A stretch of DNA of 64,000 bases from NCBI RefSeq assembly GCF_026241335.1, contig NZ_JAPHAV010000002.1:62001-126000 (forward strand), read 5' to 3'. The DNA is from Ochrobactrum chromiisoli (GTDB lineage Bacteria > Pseudomonadota > Alphaproteobacteria > Rhizobiales > Rhizobiaceae). A program made the position numbers and the translations under genes. Below are positions 1 through 8,163 of this stretch, piece by piece; within the stretch, counting starts at the first letter, position 1; the number at the start of each line of letters is the position of its first letter. The notes under the pieces were generated by a model, which made no database searches, was not told the origin of the DNA, and saw only the letters and a list, made by a program, of their open reading frames with translations.

Positions 1-159
1 CTTTTCTTTATGATTTATTTACTCAAATTTAAGCTTCATTCATTCGAAGAGCAAGGTATTGAGTCATTTTCTGGCGAATGACTGCAAGTGGCAGATTGAC
101 GCTGCTGTTTGATAACGATAACGAGGCACTCAAATCTGTTTCATGCAGACGCGGAAAAG

Positions 160-190
160 GGCCGAGCGGTTTAAGGCGCGGGTCTTGAAA
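160..190 (+). repeat. partial tRNA-Ser copy, attachment-site-like
   Basis: This 31-bp stretch matches the D-arm-to-anticodon part of the intact tRNA-Ser (1575-1605) at 29 of 31 positions and in the same orientation. The acceptor stem and 3' half are absent, so it is not a functional tRNA. Integrative elements that target tRNA genes leave such direct repeats (attL/attR). Together with the integrase remnant next to the intact tRNA, I infer that 160-1605 is what is left of an island that inserted at tRNA-Ser. Confidence 0.6.
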
Positions 191-307
191 TACGGTTATA
201 GCCGTACGCCCTTTTATTCCTCCATATTCAAACTCCCAGAACATATAGCCTTGTCGCGGTCATTATCCGCTTTTGTCCTGCCCTGTCTTCGATCTTGCTA
301 CCGAGTT

Positions 308-327
308 GGGTAGCAAAATGGTAGCAA
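308..327 (+). repeat. 20-bp direct repeat, left copy
   Basis: GGGTAGCAAAATGGTAGCAA recurs at 1492-1511 with 18 of 20 identical bases. The two copies bracket the crcB pair and the integrase remnant. The right copy sits immediately after the integrase stop codon, so the repeat may be duplicated integrase-end sequence rather than a recombination site. Confidence 0.5.
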
Positions 328-427
328 CCGGGTTGCAACCTCTTCACTTACTATTCTGCTTGTGCGACCGTCTTTTTTCAATCTACAGATGGTGGGTATG
401 AAAGTTGATGCTTTTCCGGGGAAGTGA

Positions 428-817
428 ATGCAGCCATTAGACATTCTATGGGTCGGTTTGGGCGGTGGACTAGGCTCGCTGTTTCGCTGGTGGGTCGGCA
501 AATTGGTTGGCGAAAGCTACAATGGCAAATTTCCCCTCGGAACATTTCTAATCAATGTGAGCGGTGCTTTCGTTATTGGCTTTTTATCGGTGCTGTTCTC
601 AGTGGAATGGTACGATCGCTTTGGAGATGTATTAAAATCTGGCATCTTGACCGGTATCCTCGGCGGTTACACCACATTCAGCTCAATGCAGCTTGATGCG
701 GTCAAGCTGGCTCGCGATCATAATCGTGGCTTGGCAATCGCTTATTTGGTGGGATCGGTTCTCGTCGGATTATCGGCAGCCGCATTTGGCGCGTTGTTAG
801 CAAGCTGGATAGGATGA
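428..817 (+). CDS. crcB: fluoride channel subunit CrcB (first copy)
   Basis: A 129-residue, four-helix membrane protein of the CrcB/Fluc family, which exports fluoride passively across the inner membrane as an antiparallel dimer. Family signs are the glycine-rich GLGGGLGS start, the asparagine in FLINVSGAF and the pore motif GGYTTFSS near residue 75. Length is normal. The ATG follows GGGGAAGTGA, a good ribosome site. The second crcB starts 10 bases after its stop, so the two are almost certainly co-transcribed. Some bacteria carry two such genes whose products form one heterodimeric channel; I infer that here. The pair lies inside a remnant island next to tRNA-Ser. Confidence 0.93.
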   Translation: MQPLDILWVGLGGGLGSLFRWWVGKLVGESYNGKFPLGTFLINVSGAFVIGFLSVLFSVEWYDRFGDVLKSGILTGILGGYTTFSSMQLDAVKLARDHNRGLAIAYLVGSVLVGLSAAAFGALLASWIG

Positions 818-827
818 GGGAAGAACA

Positions 828-1208
828 ATGATTAATACAATCATACTCGTCTTTGTCGGTGGCGCGATAGGTGCCATGCTTCGTGAGTTTCTGATGCTAG
901 GTGTACCGGCTCTATCCGATGGTATTCCGGTGTCAATTTTAGTCGCGAATATTGTCGCATCATTTTTGCTTGGCCTGGCCACTGGGCTTTATAAAAAAGG
1001 CACTCTCAGCTCAGAGGTCAATACACTGGTCGCTACGGGCATGATGGGTGGGCTTTCCACGTTTTCCAGCTTTGTCTACGGCGCTTACGTTCTTATGTCT
1101 GGATCAACGGCGGGACTGGTATCCGCACTCGCTTATTTGGTTCTCAGTATTGTCATCGGTTATTTCGCGGTCCTGCTGGGTCTTCGGATCGGTGACAGAA
1201 GCAATTGA
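828..1208 (+). CDS. crcB: fluoride channel subunit CrcB (second copy)
   Basis: A 126-residue CrcB/Fluc membrane protein. It shows the GGAIGAMLRE start, VANIVASFLLG and the pore motif GGLSTFSSF, with four predicted membrane segments. It begins 10 bases after the first crcB behind a GAGGGAAGAAC ribosome site. The two proteins are clearly different from each other, which fits a heterodimeric channel better than a recent duplication. The last four bases overlap the frame of the integrase remnant, suggesting that the junction of the two DNA segments lies at the end of this gene. Confidence 0.92.
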   Translation: MINTIILVFVGGAIGAMLREFLMLGVPALSDGIPVSILVANIVASFLLGLATGLYKKGTLSSEVNTLVATGMMGGLSTFSSFVYGAYVLMSGSTAGLVSALAYLVLSIVIGYFAVLLGLRIGDRSN

Positions 1209-1489
1209 ACTTGCAGCCCGGCTTAAGCGGAGCCGGTTTTGCCCCTTGGGTTAGGCTTGTCGCAAAGGCTTCGCTTCTGCGCATCCGGTTTCACGATCTG
1301 CGATACTCTCATGCAACCCAGCTTTTGGCCGCTGGCGTTCATCCAAAGATTGCCAGTGAAGGGCTCGGATATTCCACAATCGGCATCACGCTTGACCTTT
1401 ATTCACATGTCATGCTGGGAATGCAGGCAAATGCTGTAGAACAAGTTGACGCCGCTATAAAAGCTGCTAAGAAGTCACTCGCTGAGTGA
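1205..1489 (+). pseudogene. tyrosine recombinase (phage integrase) C-terminal remnant
   Basis: Only about the last 75 residues of a tyrosine recombinase remain. The catalytic box is seen as RFHDLRYSHATQLLAAGVHP (the HxxR arginine) and the nucleophile as the tyrosine in LDLYSHV. The histidine normally found in the LGH motif is a tyrosine here (GLGYST), a further sign of decay. The catalytic core's first arginine and the whole N-terminal DNA-binding part are missing, and no start codon with a ribosome site is present; the frame opens at a TTG inside unrelated sequence. It ends 77 bases before tRNA-Ser, the typical place for an integrase at its target site. Confidence 0.85.
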
Positions 1490-1491
1490 AT

Positions 1492-1511
1492 GGGTAGCAA
1501 ATCGGTAGCAA
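1492..1511 (+). repeat. 20-bp direct repeat, right copy
   Basis: GGGTAGCAAATCGGTAGCAA, 18 of 20 bases identical to the copy at 308-327. It begins three bases after the stop of the integrase remnant. Confidence 0.5.
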
Positions 1512-1566
1512 TCACTGATTTGAGGCTTTTCTGAAACCGAGAAAAGTACAACCATTGCAAATACTT

Positions 1567-1656
1567 GGAGGGGTGGCCGAGCGGTTTAAGGCACCGGTCT
1601 TGAAAACCGGCGTGCAGGAGACTGTACCGTGGGTTCGAATCCCACCCCCTCCGCCA
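1567..1656 (+). tRNA. tRNA-Ser (anticodon TGA)
   Basis: A complete 90-base class II tRNA. The acceptor arms GGAGGGG and CCCCTCC pair, the anticodon stem CCGGT/ACCGG encloses the loop CTTGAAA with anticodon TGA, a long variable arm (GCGTGCAGGAGACTGTACCGT region) is present, the T-arm contains GGTTCGAATCC, and the 3' CCA is encoded. Serine is indicated by both the anticodon and the long variable arm. It appears to be the insertion target for the element remnant on its left. Confidence 0.97.
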
Positions 1657-2083
1657 TACATCGCCGATTGCCCTCCATGGTGCGATATTGCCGCTCGTTC
1701 CTGAGATTTTGACGCTGGTTTCCAGACAAATATAAAATCCATAAGTAGCCTTTAAAGGCGCTCTGGAAGATCGTTTAAGCGCATTAAAGCCCCTCTTGTT
1801 ATTCCACGGAAAGCCCGGCGCGATTCACGTGCCCGAACGGGCACGTCCAATCTGATCGTGCATCCCCAGTCTGGAAAAGTTGCAAGCTAAAAAAATAGAA
1901 ACTCATAGCTTTATCAGTTGCGAGATGAGCAGGAGTCTGATCATCTTCTAAAAAAGCGATGACTTAAAGCATACCTCTCTCAAATTGGCAGGTTTTGGGA
2001 TAAGTCTGCGTCAAAACAACAAAATGAGATACATCGCTCTGATGGGATCAGATCGAAACGTGCTCCGAGAAGGGAATGCCTGA
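1657..2083. other. intergenic region with one perfect hairpin
   Basis: No gene seen. The frame opposite the tRNA (GGGGIRTHG...RSATPP) is a well-known tRNA-Ser shadow. A perfect inverted repeat ACGTGCCC-GAAC-GGGCACGT lies at 1827-1846; there is no T-run, so it is more likely an operator or processing hairpin than a terminator. The stretch must also carry the promoter of the amidohydrolase/transporter operon, but I cannot point to it. Confidence 0.5.
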
Positions 2084-3718
2084 ATGTCTGTAATGCCCGG
2101 TTTGCGTGCTGATACCATACTTCATAATGGTACGATCTGGTGTGGGTATGAGGAGGGCACAGCAGAAGCTCTGGCGATCTGGCAGGGCAAAGTGCTTGCA
2201 ACGGGCACCAAAGATGAGATCTGGTCGCTCAAAGGCGACAATACGCATGTGATTGATCTGGAGGGGCAGTTTGCGACGCCGGGTTTAAACGATGCACATC
2301 TGCATCTCATATCAGTGGGGCTCACGCTCAACTGGATTGATGCGACATCGCAAGTGGCACCGACATTGGAAAGCTTGCTCGATGCAATACGCGAACAAGC
2401 CGCTTCCACGCCTGCCGGAACCTGGATCAGGGCGCGTGGCTATGATCAAACCAAGCTTGATGTTGGCCGTCATCCGCATAAATCAGAGCTTGATGCTGTG
2501 GCGCCGCATCATCCGGTCATGCTCGTGCGTGCCTGCGGCCATGTATCGATTTTCAACTCGAAGGCTTTTGAGCTTGCGGGAATTGATGAAAATTCACCGG
2601 TGCCGGATGGTGGTCTGATTGAACAGCAAAATGGCGTGCTGACGGGCATGGTCGCAGAAAATGCGCAAGGCGTTGTGCGGAAGGCTATCCCAAAGGCAAC
2701 CACAGAAGAGATGATCGACGCCATTGAGGCTGCGGGCAATCTTCTGCTTTCTTACGGTATCACCAGCGTCATGGATGCAGCCGTTGGTCAGGTTGCAGGC
2801 TTTGATGAAATTCGGGCCTACAATTTCGCCAAGCTTAACAAACGATTGCCGGTCCGCACCTGGCTTGTGCTTCTGGGCGATCCTGGAGCGTCGATTGTCG
2901 AAAAATGCTATGAAGCCGGTCTTGTGTCCGGCGTTGGCGATGACATGTTGACGGTTGGTGCGGTCAAGATTTTCCTTGATGGCTCCGCAGGCGGTCGCAC
3001 AGCCTGGATGAGCAAGCCTTATCTTGGTGATGATAACAATATTGGTGTGCAGATTTTACCCGATGCAGAGCTTGAAGCGCTGGTGCTTGACACGCATAAA
3101 AAAGGCTATCAGCTTGCCTGCCATGCCATTGGAGACGCTGCCATCGGGCAGCTGATTACCGCTTATGAAAAGGCGCTTGCAGCTTACCCCGATGCGGACC
3201 GTCGCCATCGCATTGAACATTGTGGCTTCTCCACACCACAGCAGCACGAGCGGATGAAAAAGGCGGGGATTTATCCATGCCCACAGCAAGTGTTCATTTA
3301 TGATTTTGGCGACGCCTATATTTCGGTTCTTGGTGAAGAAAAAGCACTGTCGAGCTATCCGCTCAAGACATGGAAAGATCTTGGTTTCAAGCCCGCAACG
3401 GGCAGCGATGCGCCTGTCTGTCACCCCAATCCCTATCCGAACATCTATTCGATGCTGACGCGTGAGACCGGCAAAGGGACGGTCATGGATGCGCGGGAGC
3501 GGGTGAGTATTGAAGAAGCGCTTCAGGTCTATACCGAGTATGGTGCTTTCTCGCAGAAGCTCGAACATGTGAAAGGCAAGCTGATCCCCGGTCAGGTGGC
3601 CGATATCGCTGTGTTCTCCCGCAATATGCTCAATGCGAAGCCGGATGAAATCCTTAACGATACGCGTTGTGTGCTCACCCTTCGCGATGGCGAAGTGGTG
3701 TTCAGAGCGCCGAACTGA
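2084..3718 (+). CDS. amidohydrolase family 3 (YtcJ-like)
   Basis: A 544-residue cytosolic metal-dependent hydrolase of the amidohydrolase-3 group. The metal site is visible as DAHLHL near residue 70, a central carboxylated-lysine/His region, HRIEHCGF near 380 and GSDAPVCHPNPY near 445. The C-terminal GQVADIAVFSRN is typical of dihydroorotase-fold enzymes. Substrates in this family are amides, cyclic amides or N-acyl compounds; the exact one cannot be read from sequence. The stop is 27 bases before a peptide-type solute-binding protein gene, so the enzyme probably processes what the downstream ABC transporter brings in. The start was chosen after AGAAGGGAATGCCTGA. Confidence 0.85.
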   Translation: MSVMPGLRADTILHNGTIWCGYEEGTAEALAIWQGKVLATGTKDEIWSLKGDNTHVIDLEGQFATPGLNDAHLHLISVGLTLNWIDATSQVAPTLESLLDAIREQAASTPAGTWIRARGYDQTKLDVGRHPHKSELDAVAPHHPVMLVRACGHVSIFNSKAFELAGIDENSPVPDGGLIEQQNGVLTGMVAENAQGVVRKAIPKATTEEMIDAIEAAGNLLLSYGITSVMDAAVGQVAGFDEIRAYNFAKLNKRLPVRTWLVLLGDPGASIVEKCYEAGLVSGVGDDMLTVGAVKIFLDGSAGGRTAWMSKPYLGDDNNIGVQILPDAELEALVLDTHKKGYQLACHAIGDAAIGQLITAYEKALAAYPDADRRHRIEHCGFSTPQQHERMKKAGIYPCPQQVFIYDFGDAYISVLGEEKALSSYPLKTWKDLGFKPATGSDAPVCHPNPYPNIYSMLTRETGKGTVMDARERVSIEEALQVYTEYGAFSQKLEHVKGKLIPGQVADIAVFSRNMLNAKPDEILNDTRCVLTLRDGEVVFRAPN

Positions 3719-3745
3719 TCATAAGAAATCAAGTGAGAGGATAAG

Positions 3746-5353
3746 ATGGGGAAGAATATGAGAAAATTTGCGTTGCTTGCAGCATTGTCCGCAGTTTTGA
3801 TGGCGGGCACTGCCGCTTACGCTGCCGACGCGCCTCGTTCCGGAGGCGTTATTAATTTCGTAGCCCCTTATGGGGATAGTTTTTCGACGCTTGATATTCA
3901 GGCATCTCCGGCCACGCAGGATGAGTTTTATGCAAAGGCTATTCACCGCACGCTTTATGATTGGGATGCCGATCAGAATAAGCCGGTATTGGGTCTTGCA
4001 ACAGATGTAACGGTCTCGGATGACAAGCTTGTCTATACATATAAGCTACGGGAAGACGCATTTTTTCACGATGGTAAGCCATTGACGGCGGATGATATTA
4101 TCTGGAGCTATACCCGGATAATGGACCCGAAGAAGGCATTTCCTCCGGCACGCTATATTTCCGAAATAAAGGGCGCGGAAGACTATACCCAAGGCAAAGC
4201 AACGGAAATTTCCGGCCTGAAAAAGATTGATGATCACACGCTCGAAATCACCCTTAAACAGCCGATAGATCCCGGTTACCAGTTCATGCGCAACAATACG
4301 GCCATTTATCCGGCCGGAGAGGGCGACAGCGATGTCTTTCAACGTCACCCGATTGGTCTTGGCCCTTACAAGTTTGCGGAATACATTCCCGGCTCCCGTC
4401 TGACGGTTGAAAAGTGGGATAAATATTACGAAAAGGGAAAGCCTTACGCGGACAAGATCAATATCATGATCATGGGGGATGCCTCTGCACGTGATGTGGC
4501 TTTCCGCAACAAGGAGATTGATGTCGCGGTTCTTGGGCCTGCACAATATACCGCCTATCTTGCAGATCCCGAGCTTGCGAAGAACATGGTGGAAGTCGCG
4601 GAAGTTTACACGCGTGCTGTTGGTTTCAACCCGGATTTTAAGCCGTTTCAGGACAAGCGTGTTCGTCAGGCGATCAATTATGCCATCGACAGTGATCTGA
4701 TCATCAAGCGTCTTGTGAAAGACAAGGCATATCGTGCGGTCGGCTGGCTGCCAAATTCTTCGCCAGCTTTCGATAAGGATGCGAAGCCTTATCCCTATGA
4801 TCCTGAAAAGGCGAAGGCGCTGCTTGCCGAAGCCGGTTACCCGGATGGCTTTGAGTTTGAATTGACCGCGACGCAGAATGAAAGCTGGGGCCTGACGATT
4901 GTTCAGGCCATCATTCCGATGCTGGATAAGGTTGGGATCAAGGTGAAGGCAAAGCCGGTTGAGGCCTCTGTTCTCGCCGATGTGGTTCCAGCGGGCAATT
5001 TTCAGGCTTATATGTGGTCGCTGGAAAGTGGACCTGATGCGCTGACTGCGATGCAATGCTTCTATTCAACGACACCGCAATCTGCTTGCAACTATCAGAA
5101 ATTTGCCAATGCGGACTTCGACAAGCTGGTCGATGAGGCCAAGCTGGCTAAAACCGAAGAAGAAAAAAACGAGATTCTGAAGAAGGCCAACAATCTGTTG
5201 CAGGAGGAAGCGCCGGTTTGGTTCTTCAACTATAACAAGGCTGTCATGGCGCATCAGCCATGGCTGCATGGTCTTCAGCCGAACTCGGCAGAGCTCGCGG
5301 TTCAGTCCTATGAAAAGCTCTGGGTTGACGACACGGTTCCATCGGGGCGTTAA
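3746..5353 (+). CDS. oligopeptide-type ABC transporter, substrate-binding protein
   Basis: A 535-residue periplasmic protein of the family 5 (DppA/OppA) binding proteins. An N-terminal signal peptide ends near AYA-ADAPRSGG. The family signature appears as PVLGLATDVTVSDDKLVYTYKLREDAFFHDGKPLTADDIIWSY, which I identify from position about 70-115. A ribosome site GAGAGGATAAG precedes the ATG; a second ATG four codons later is also possible. It heads the transport genes of a five-gene operon with two permeases and two ATPases. Ligands of this family include peptides, opines, nickel chelates and glycosides; the linked amidohydrolase favours an amide-type ligand. Confidence 0.9.
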   Translation: MGKNMRKFALLAALSAVLMAGTAAYAADAPRSGGVINFVAPYGDSFSTLDIQASPATQDEFYAKAIHRTLYDWDADQNKPVLGLATDVTVSDDKLVYTYKLREDAFFHDGKPLTADDIIWSYTRIMDPKKAFPPARYISEIKGAEDYTQGKATEISGLKKIDDHTLEITLKQPIDPGYQFMRNNTAIYPAGEGDSDVFQRHPIGLGPYKFAEYIPGSRLTVEKWDKYYEKGKPYADKINIMIMGDASARDVAFRNKEIDVAVLGPAQYTAYLADPELAKNMVEVAEVYTRAVGFNPDFKPFQDKRVRQAINYAIDSDLIIKRLVKDKAYRAVGWLPNSSPAFDKDAKPYPYDPEKAKALLAEAGYPDGFEFELTATQNESWGLTIVQAIIPMLDKVGIKVKAKPVEASVLADVVPAGNFQAYMWSLESGPDALTAMQCFYSTTPQSACNYQKFANADFDKLVDEAKLAKTEEEKNEILKKANNLLQEEAPVWFFNYNKAVMAHQPWLHGLQPNSAELAVQSYEKLWVDDTVPSGR

Positions 5354-5372
5354 ATCGAGCCTATCTGGATCG

Positions 5373-5393
5373 GCTCGCCTTTTGGGGGCGAGC
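5373..5393 (+). promoter_or_regulatory. intra-operon hairpin after the binding-protein gene
   Basis: GCTCGCC and GGCGAGC form a perfect 7-bp stem 20 bases after the stop of the binding-protein gene and 31 bases before the permease start. No T-run follows. Such hairpins commonly protect the upstream mRNA so that binding protein is made in excess over membrane subunits; that role is inferred. Confidence 0.55.
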
Positions 5394-5424
5394 TGGTTTC
5401 TCTTCGATCTGAAAAGAGGACTGT

Positions 5425-6360
5425 GTGCTCTATTTTATTGTCCGCCGCGTCTTGCAGATGATACCGACGGTCATTGCTGTATCCCTGCTGATCTTTATCA
5501 TTTTTAGCGTGGTCCCCGGTAGTATTGCCTCGGGACTGATTGCGAATGGCAAGGGCATGAGCGATCCCAAAATAGTCGAAAAGATCACGGAGGAATTTGG
5601 CCTCGACAAGCCTGTTCATGTCCGGTTCGGCAATTATATGGTGCAGCTTGCGCAGTTCGATCTTGGCATTTCCTACAGATCAAGGCAGCCTGTCATCTCG
5701 CTTATTCACGAGCGTATGGGGCCGACGCTGAAGCTCGCATTTGCAGCCATGGCTTTTGCGATCCTTGTTGGTGTGCCGCTTGGTTTTCTGGCAGCCCTCC
5801 GGCCCGGCAGTATTCTGGATAGCGTTACCATGATTGGTGCAGTATCCGGTCTTTCGCTGCCGCAATTCTGGCTTGGTCTGCTTCTGATGTATTTCTTTGC
5901 GCTGACGCTTGGCTGGTTACCGAGTTTTGGCTATGGCGATGGCGGTATAAGGCATGTGATCCTGCCTGCACTCACCTTGGGCGTTGCGCCACTTGCCCTT
6001 CTGGCGAGAACCACGCGCGCAGCCGTTCTTGAAGTGATGGGTGCTGATTTTATCCGCACCGCGCGCTCCAAAGGCATGAGCAGCTTCCGCCTTGTCAAAT
6101 GGCATGTCATGCGCAACGCGCTGGTGCTCATTATAACGACGATCGGATTGCAGTTTGGCTCGATGATGGGGCAGGCTGTTGTGGTGGAAAAACTTTTTTC
6201 ATGGCCGGGGCTTGGCTCCCTGCTGATCGACAGCGTGTCGATGCGTGATATTCCGGTCGTGCAAGGCGCCATTCTTGTGATCGTATTGTGGTTTCTGATC
6301 ATCAATACGATTGTTGATATTCTCTATGCGGTCATTGATCCGCGTATAAGCCACGAGTAG
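5425..6360 (+). CDS. oligopeptide-type ABC transporter, permease (DppB-like)
   Basis: A 311-residue inner-membrane permease of the DppB/OppB type. It begins with the typical MLYFIVRRVLQMIPTVIAVS helix, has a periplasmic segment around IVEKITEEFGLDKPVHVRFGNYM, and carries the cytoplasmic EAA loop (FIRTARSKGMSSFRLVKWHVMRNAL) that docks the ATPases. Six membrane segments are expected. The start is a GTG placed after AAAGAGGA. The next permease follows after four bases. The partner is the DppC-like subunit, with which it forms the heterodimeric channel. Confidence 0.92.
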   Translation: MLYFIVRRVLQMIPTVIAVSLLIFIIFSVVPGSIASGLIANGKGMSDPKIVEKITEEFGLDKPVHVRFGNYMVQLAQFDLGISYRSRQPVISLIHERMGPTLKLAFAAMAFAILVGVPLGFLAALRPGSILDSVTMIGAVSGLSLPQFWLGLLLMYFFALTLGWLPSFGYGDGGIRHVILPALTLGVAPLALLARTTRAAVLEVMGADFIRTARSKGMSSFRLVKWHVMRNALVLIITTIGLQFGSMMGQAVVVEKLFSWPGLGSLLIDSVSMRDIPVVQGAILVIVLWFLIINTIVDILYAVIDPRISHE

Positions 6361-6364
6361 GCCG

Positions 6365-7186
6365 ATGAAATTGCGTTTCAATCTCGTCTTTGGGGGCCTC
6401 ATCTGCGCTATCATGGTGACGGGCGCGGTTTTTGCGCCATGGATCGCGCCTTATCATCCAGTGATGGATGCGGATCTCATGAATGCCGAGCTGCCGCCGG
6501 ACGCCCAGTTCTGGTTTGGGACCGATGCGCAGGGGCGTGATGTGTTTTCTCGCCTGCTTTATGGCGCGCAGGTCTCCCTGACTGTTGGTGTTGTATCGCA
6601 GTGTATCAATACGGTCATCGGCCTTAGCCTTGGTATTTCGGCAGGTTATTTCGGCGGCTGGTGGGACGATCTTGTCAGTGGCCTCACCAATCTGATGCTG
6701 GCAATCCCTTCGTTAATCTTTGCGCTTGCGATCATGGCCGTGCTTGGGCCCGGCTTGCCAAGCCTGCTGCTTGCGCTGGGCCTGACGAACTGGTCGTGGA
6801 CTTGCCGTATTGCGCGAAGTTCGACACTGTCTCTTAAAAAGCAGGGCTATATTCAGGCGGCTAAAATGCTTGGTTATAGTGATGTGCGCATCATGATCAC
6901 ACAGATTGTACCCAATATGATTGGGCCAATCCTTGTCATTGGTACGCTTGGCATGGGGGACGCTATTCTTGCGGAAGCAGCGCTTTCTTATCTTGGGCTT
7001 GGCATCAGTCCGCCAGAGCCGAGCTGGGGCAATATGCTCACCGATGCGCGGGAACTGATTGTCAATGCGCCTTGGGCAGCCGTCTTTCCCGGGCTGGCAA
7101 TCTTTTTCACCGTGCTTGGGCTTAATCTTTTCGGTGATGGTCTGCGAGATTGGCTCGATCCGCATATGAGGACGCGCAAGGTATGA
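6365..7186 (+). CDS. oligopeptide-type ABC transporter, permease (DppC-like)
   Basis: A 273-residue permease of the DppC/OppC type. The family marks are FGTDAQGRDVFSRLLYGAQVSLTVG near residue 50 and the EAA loop YIQAAKMLGYSDVRIMITQIVPNM, followed by the conserved ILAEAALSYLGLGISPPEPSWGNML segment. It starts four bases after the DppB-like gene and its stop overlaps the ATG of the first ATPase (ATGA), which indicates translational coupling. Confidence 0.92.
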   Translation: MKLRFNLVFGGLICAIMVTGAVFAPWIAPYHPVMDADLMNAELPPDAQFWFGTDAQGRDVFSRLLYGAQVSLTVGVVSQCINTVIGLSLGISAGYFGGWWDDLVSGLTNLMLAIPSLIFALAIMAVLGPGLPSLLLALGLTNWSWTCRIARSSTLSLKKQGYIQAAKMLGYSDVRIMITQIVPNMIGPILVIGTLGMGDAILAEAALSYLGLGISPPEPSWGNMLTDARELIVNAPWAAVFPGLAIFFTVLGLNLFGDGLRDWLDPHMRTRKV

Positions 7187-8163
7187 GCGAACACGCACTT
7201 CTTGAGGTGGAAAACCTGCGCATCGACATTGCTTCGGGTGCAACACAGCACAATGTGGTCGAAGATGTGTCTTTTACAATTGGCGCTGGCGAAACATTCG
7301 GTTTGGTCGGCGAGTCTGGCTGTGGCAAGAGCATAACCGCGCTGTCGATGATTGGGTTGCTGCGTAAACCGCTCTCGGTGACAGGGGGGGCAATCCGTTT
7401 CAAAGGGCAGGATTTACGCGCAATGTCATCGCGTGACATGCGCAAATTGCGCGGCAATCGCATCGCCATGATTTTTCAGGAGCCGATGACAGCACTCAAT
7501 CCTGTCTCACCCGTGGGTCGACAGATTGCGGAGATGTTCGTGCTGCACGCGGGCGCAACATGGCATGAAGCAGAGCGTAAGGCTGTTGAGGCGCTGGCAA
7601 ATGTGCAGGTGCCTGCACCTGATCAGCGTGTGAAGAACTATCCGCATCAGATGTCTGGCGGTATGCGACAACGCGTGATGATAGCCATTGCCCTTGCCTG
7701 TAACCCCGATTTGCTGATTGCAGATGAGCCCACCACGGCCCTTGATGTCACAGTACAGGCGGAAATCCTGCGTCTCATGCAGGAGCTTTGCACAGCGCGC
7801 GGAACGTCTGTGCTGATGATCAGCCATGATCTGGGTGTGATTGCCAAAATGTGCCGCCGGGTCGGCGTTATGTATGCCGGGCATCTGGTCGAGGAGAGAG
7901 CGACGGCAAGCCTTTTTCAGCATCCATCGCATCCTTATGCGCAGGGTCTTCTGGCCTCCCTTCCTCTGCTTGGCTCCCGTCAAAAACAAGGGCAGCGCCC
8001 CTTGCAGGAAATTGCCGGCGTGGTGCCGTCGATTTCTGCCTTTCCTGCGGGGTGCAGGTTTGAACCGCGCTGCACGCGTGCAACGGATATTTGTCGGGCT
8101 GAAAAGCCGGGATGGACGCCTTTGCAGGATGCAGGCTTGGTGAGGTGTTTCCATCATGAATGA
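7183..8163 (+). CDS. oligopeptide-type ABC transporter, ATP-binding protein (DppD-like)
   Basis: A 326-residue ATPase of the DppD/OppD type. Walker A is GESGCGKS near residue 45, the signature is MSGGMRQRV, and Walker B is LLIADEPTTALD. The C-terminal oligopeptide-transporter extension has the four-cysteine iron-sulfur type motif (CRFEPRCTRATDICRAEKPGW...VRC). I place the start at the ATG overlapping the upstream stop; an earlier in-frame TTG (7150) would reach back into the permease and lacks support. It works with the DppF-like ATPase that overlaps its end by eight bases. Confidence 0.92.
   Translation: MSEHALLEVENLRIDIASGATQHNVVEDVSFTIGAGETFGLVGESGCGKSITALSMIGLLRKPLSVTGGAIRFKGQDLRAMSSRDMRKLRGNRIAMIFQEPMTALNPVSPVGRQIAEMFVLHAGATWHEAERKAVEALANVQVPAPDQRVKNYPHQMSGGMRQRVMIAIALACNPDLLIADEPTTALDVTVQAEILRLMQELCTARGTSVLMISHDLGVIAKMCRRVGVMYAGHLVEERATASLFQHPSHPYAQGLLASLPLLGSRQKQGQRPLQEIAGVVPSISAFPAGCRFEPRCTRATDICRAEKPGWTPLQDAGLVRCFHHE

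Larger units (their letters stand above)
1..427. other. gene-free left edge with tRNA-Ser fragment
   Basis: I see no convincing gene here. The minus-strand reading frame over 29-244 is the usual artefact of a tRNA-like sequence and has no recognisable domain. The stretch holds a 31-bp partial copy of tRNA-Ser (160-190) and a 20-bp repeat (308-327), both listed separately. The last 60 bases before the first crcB carry the sequence GATGG..GTTGATG, faintly like a fluoride riboswitch, but without its paired stems. Confidence 0.6.

Noticed and set aside
29-244. 71-codon minus-strand frame at the left edge
   Set aside because: It is the antisense of a partial tRNA-Ser sequence and its surroundings; no domain or ribosome site.
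340-427. Possible fluoride riboswitch before crcB
   Set aside because: GATGG and GTTGATG are present, but the spacing and complementary stems of the known aptamer are missing.
1512-1742. Minus-strand frame containing GGGGIRTHG
   Set aside because: A well-known false protein made by reading a tRNA-Ser gene backwards.
4046-5056. Long minus-strand frame opposite the peptide-binding protein gene
   Set aside because: Shadow of a real gene in the opposite strand with codon bias of the sense gene; composition rich in R/H/I, no domain.
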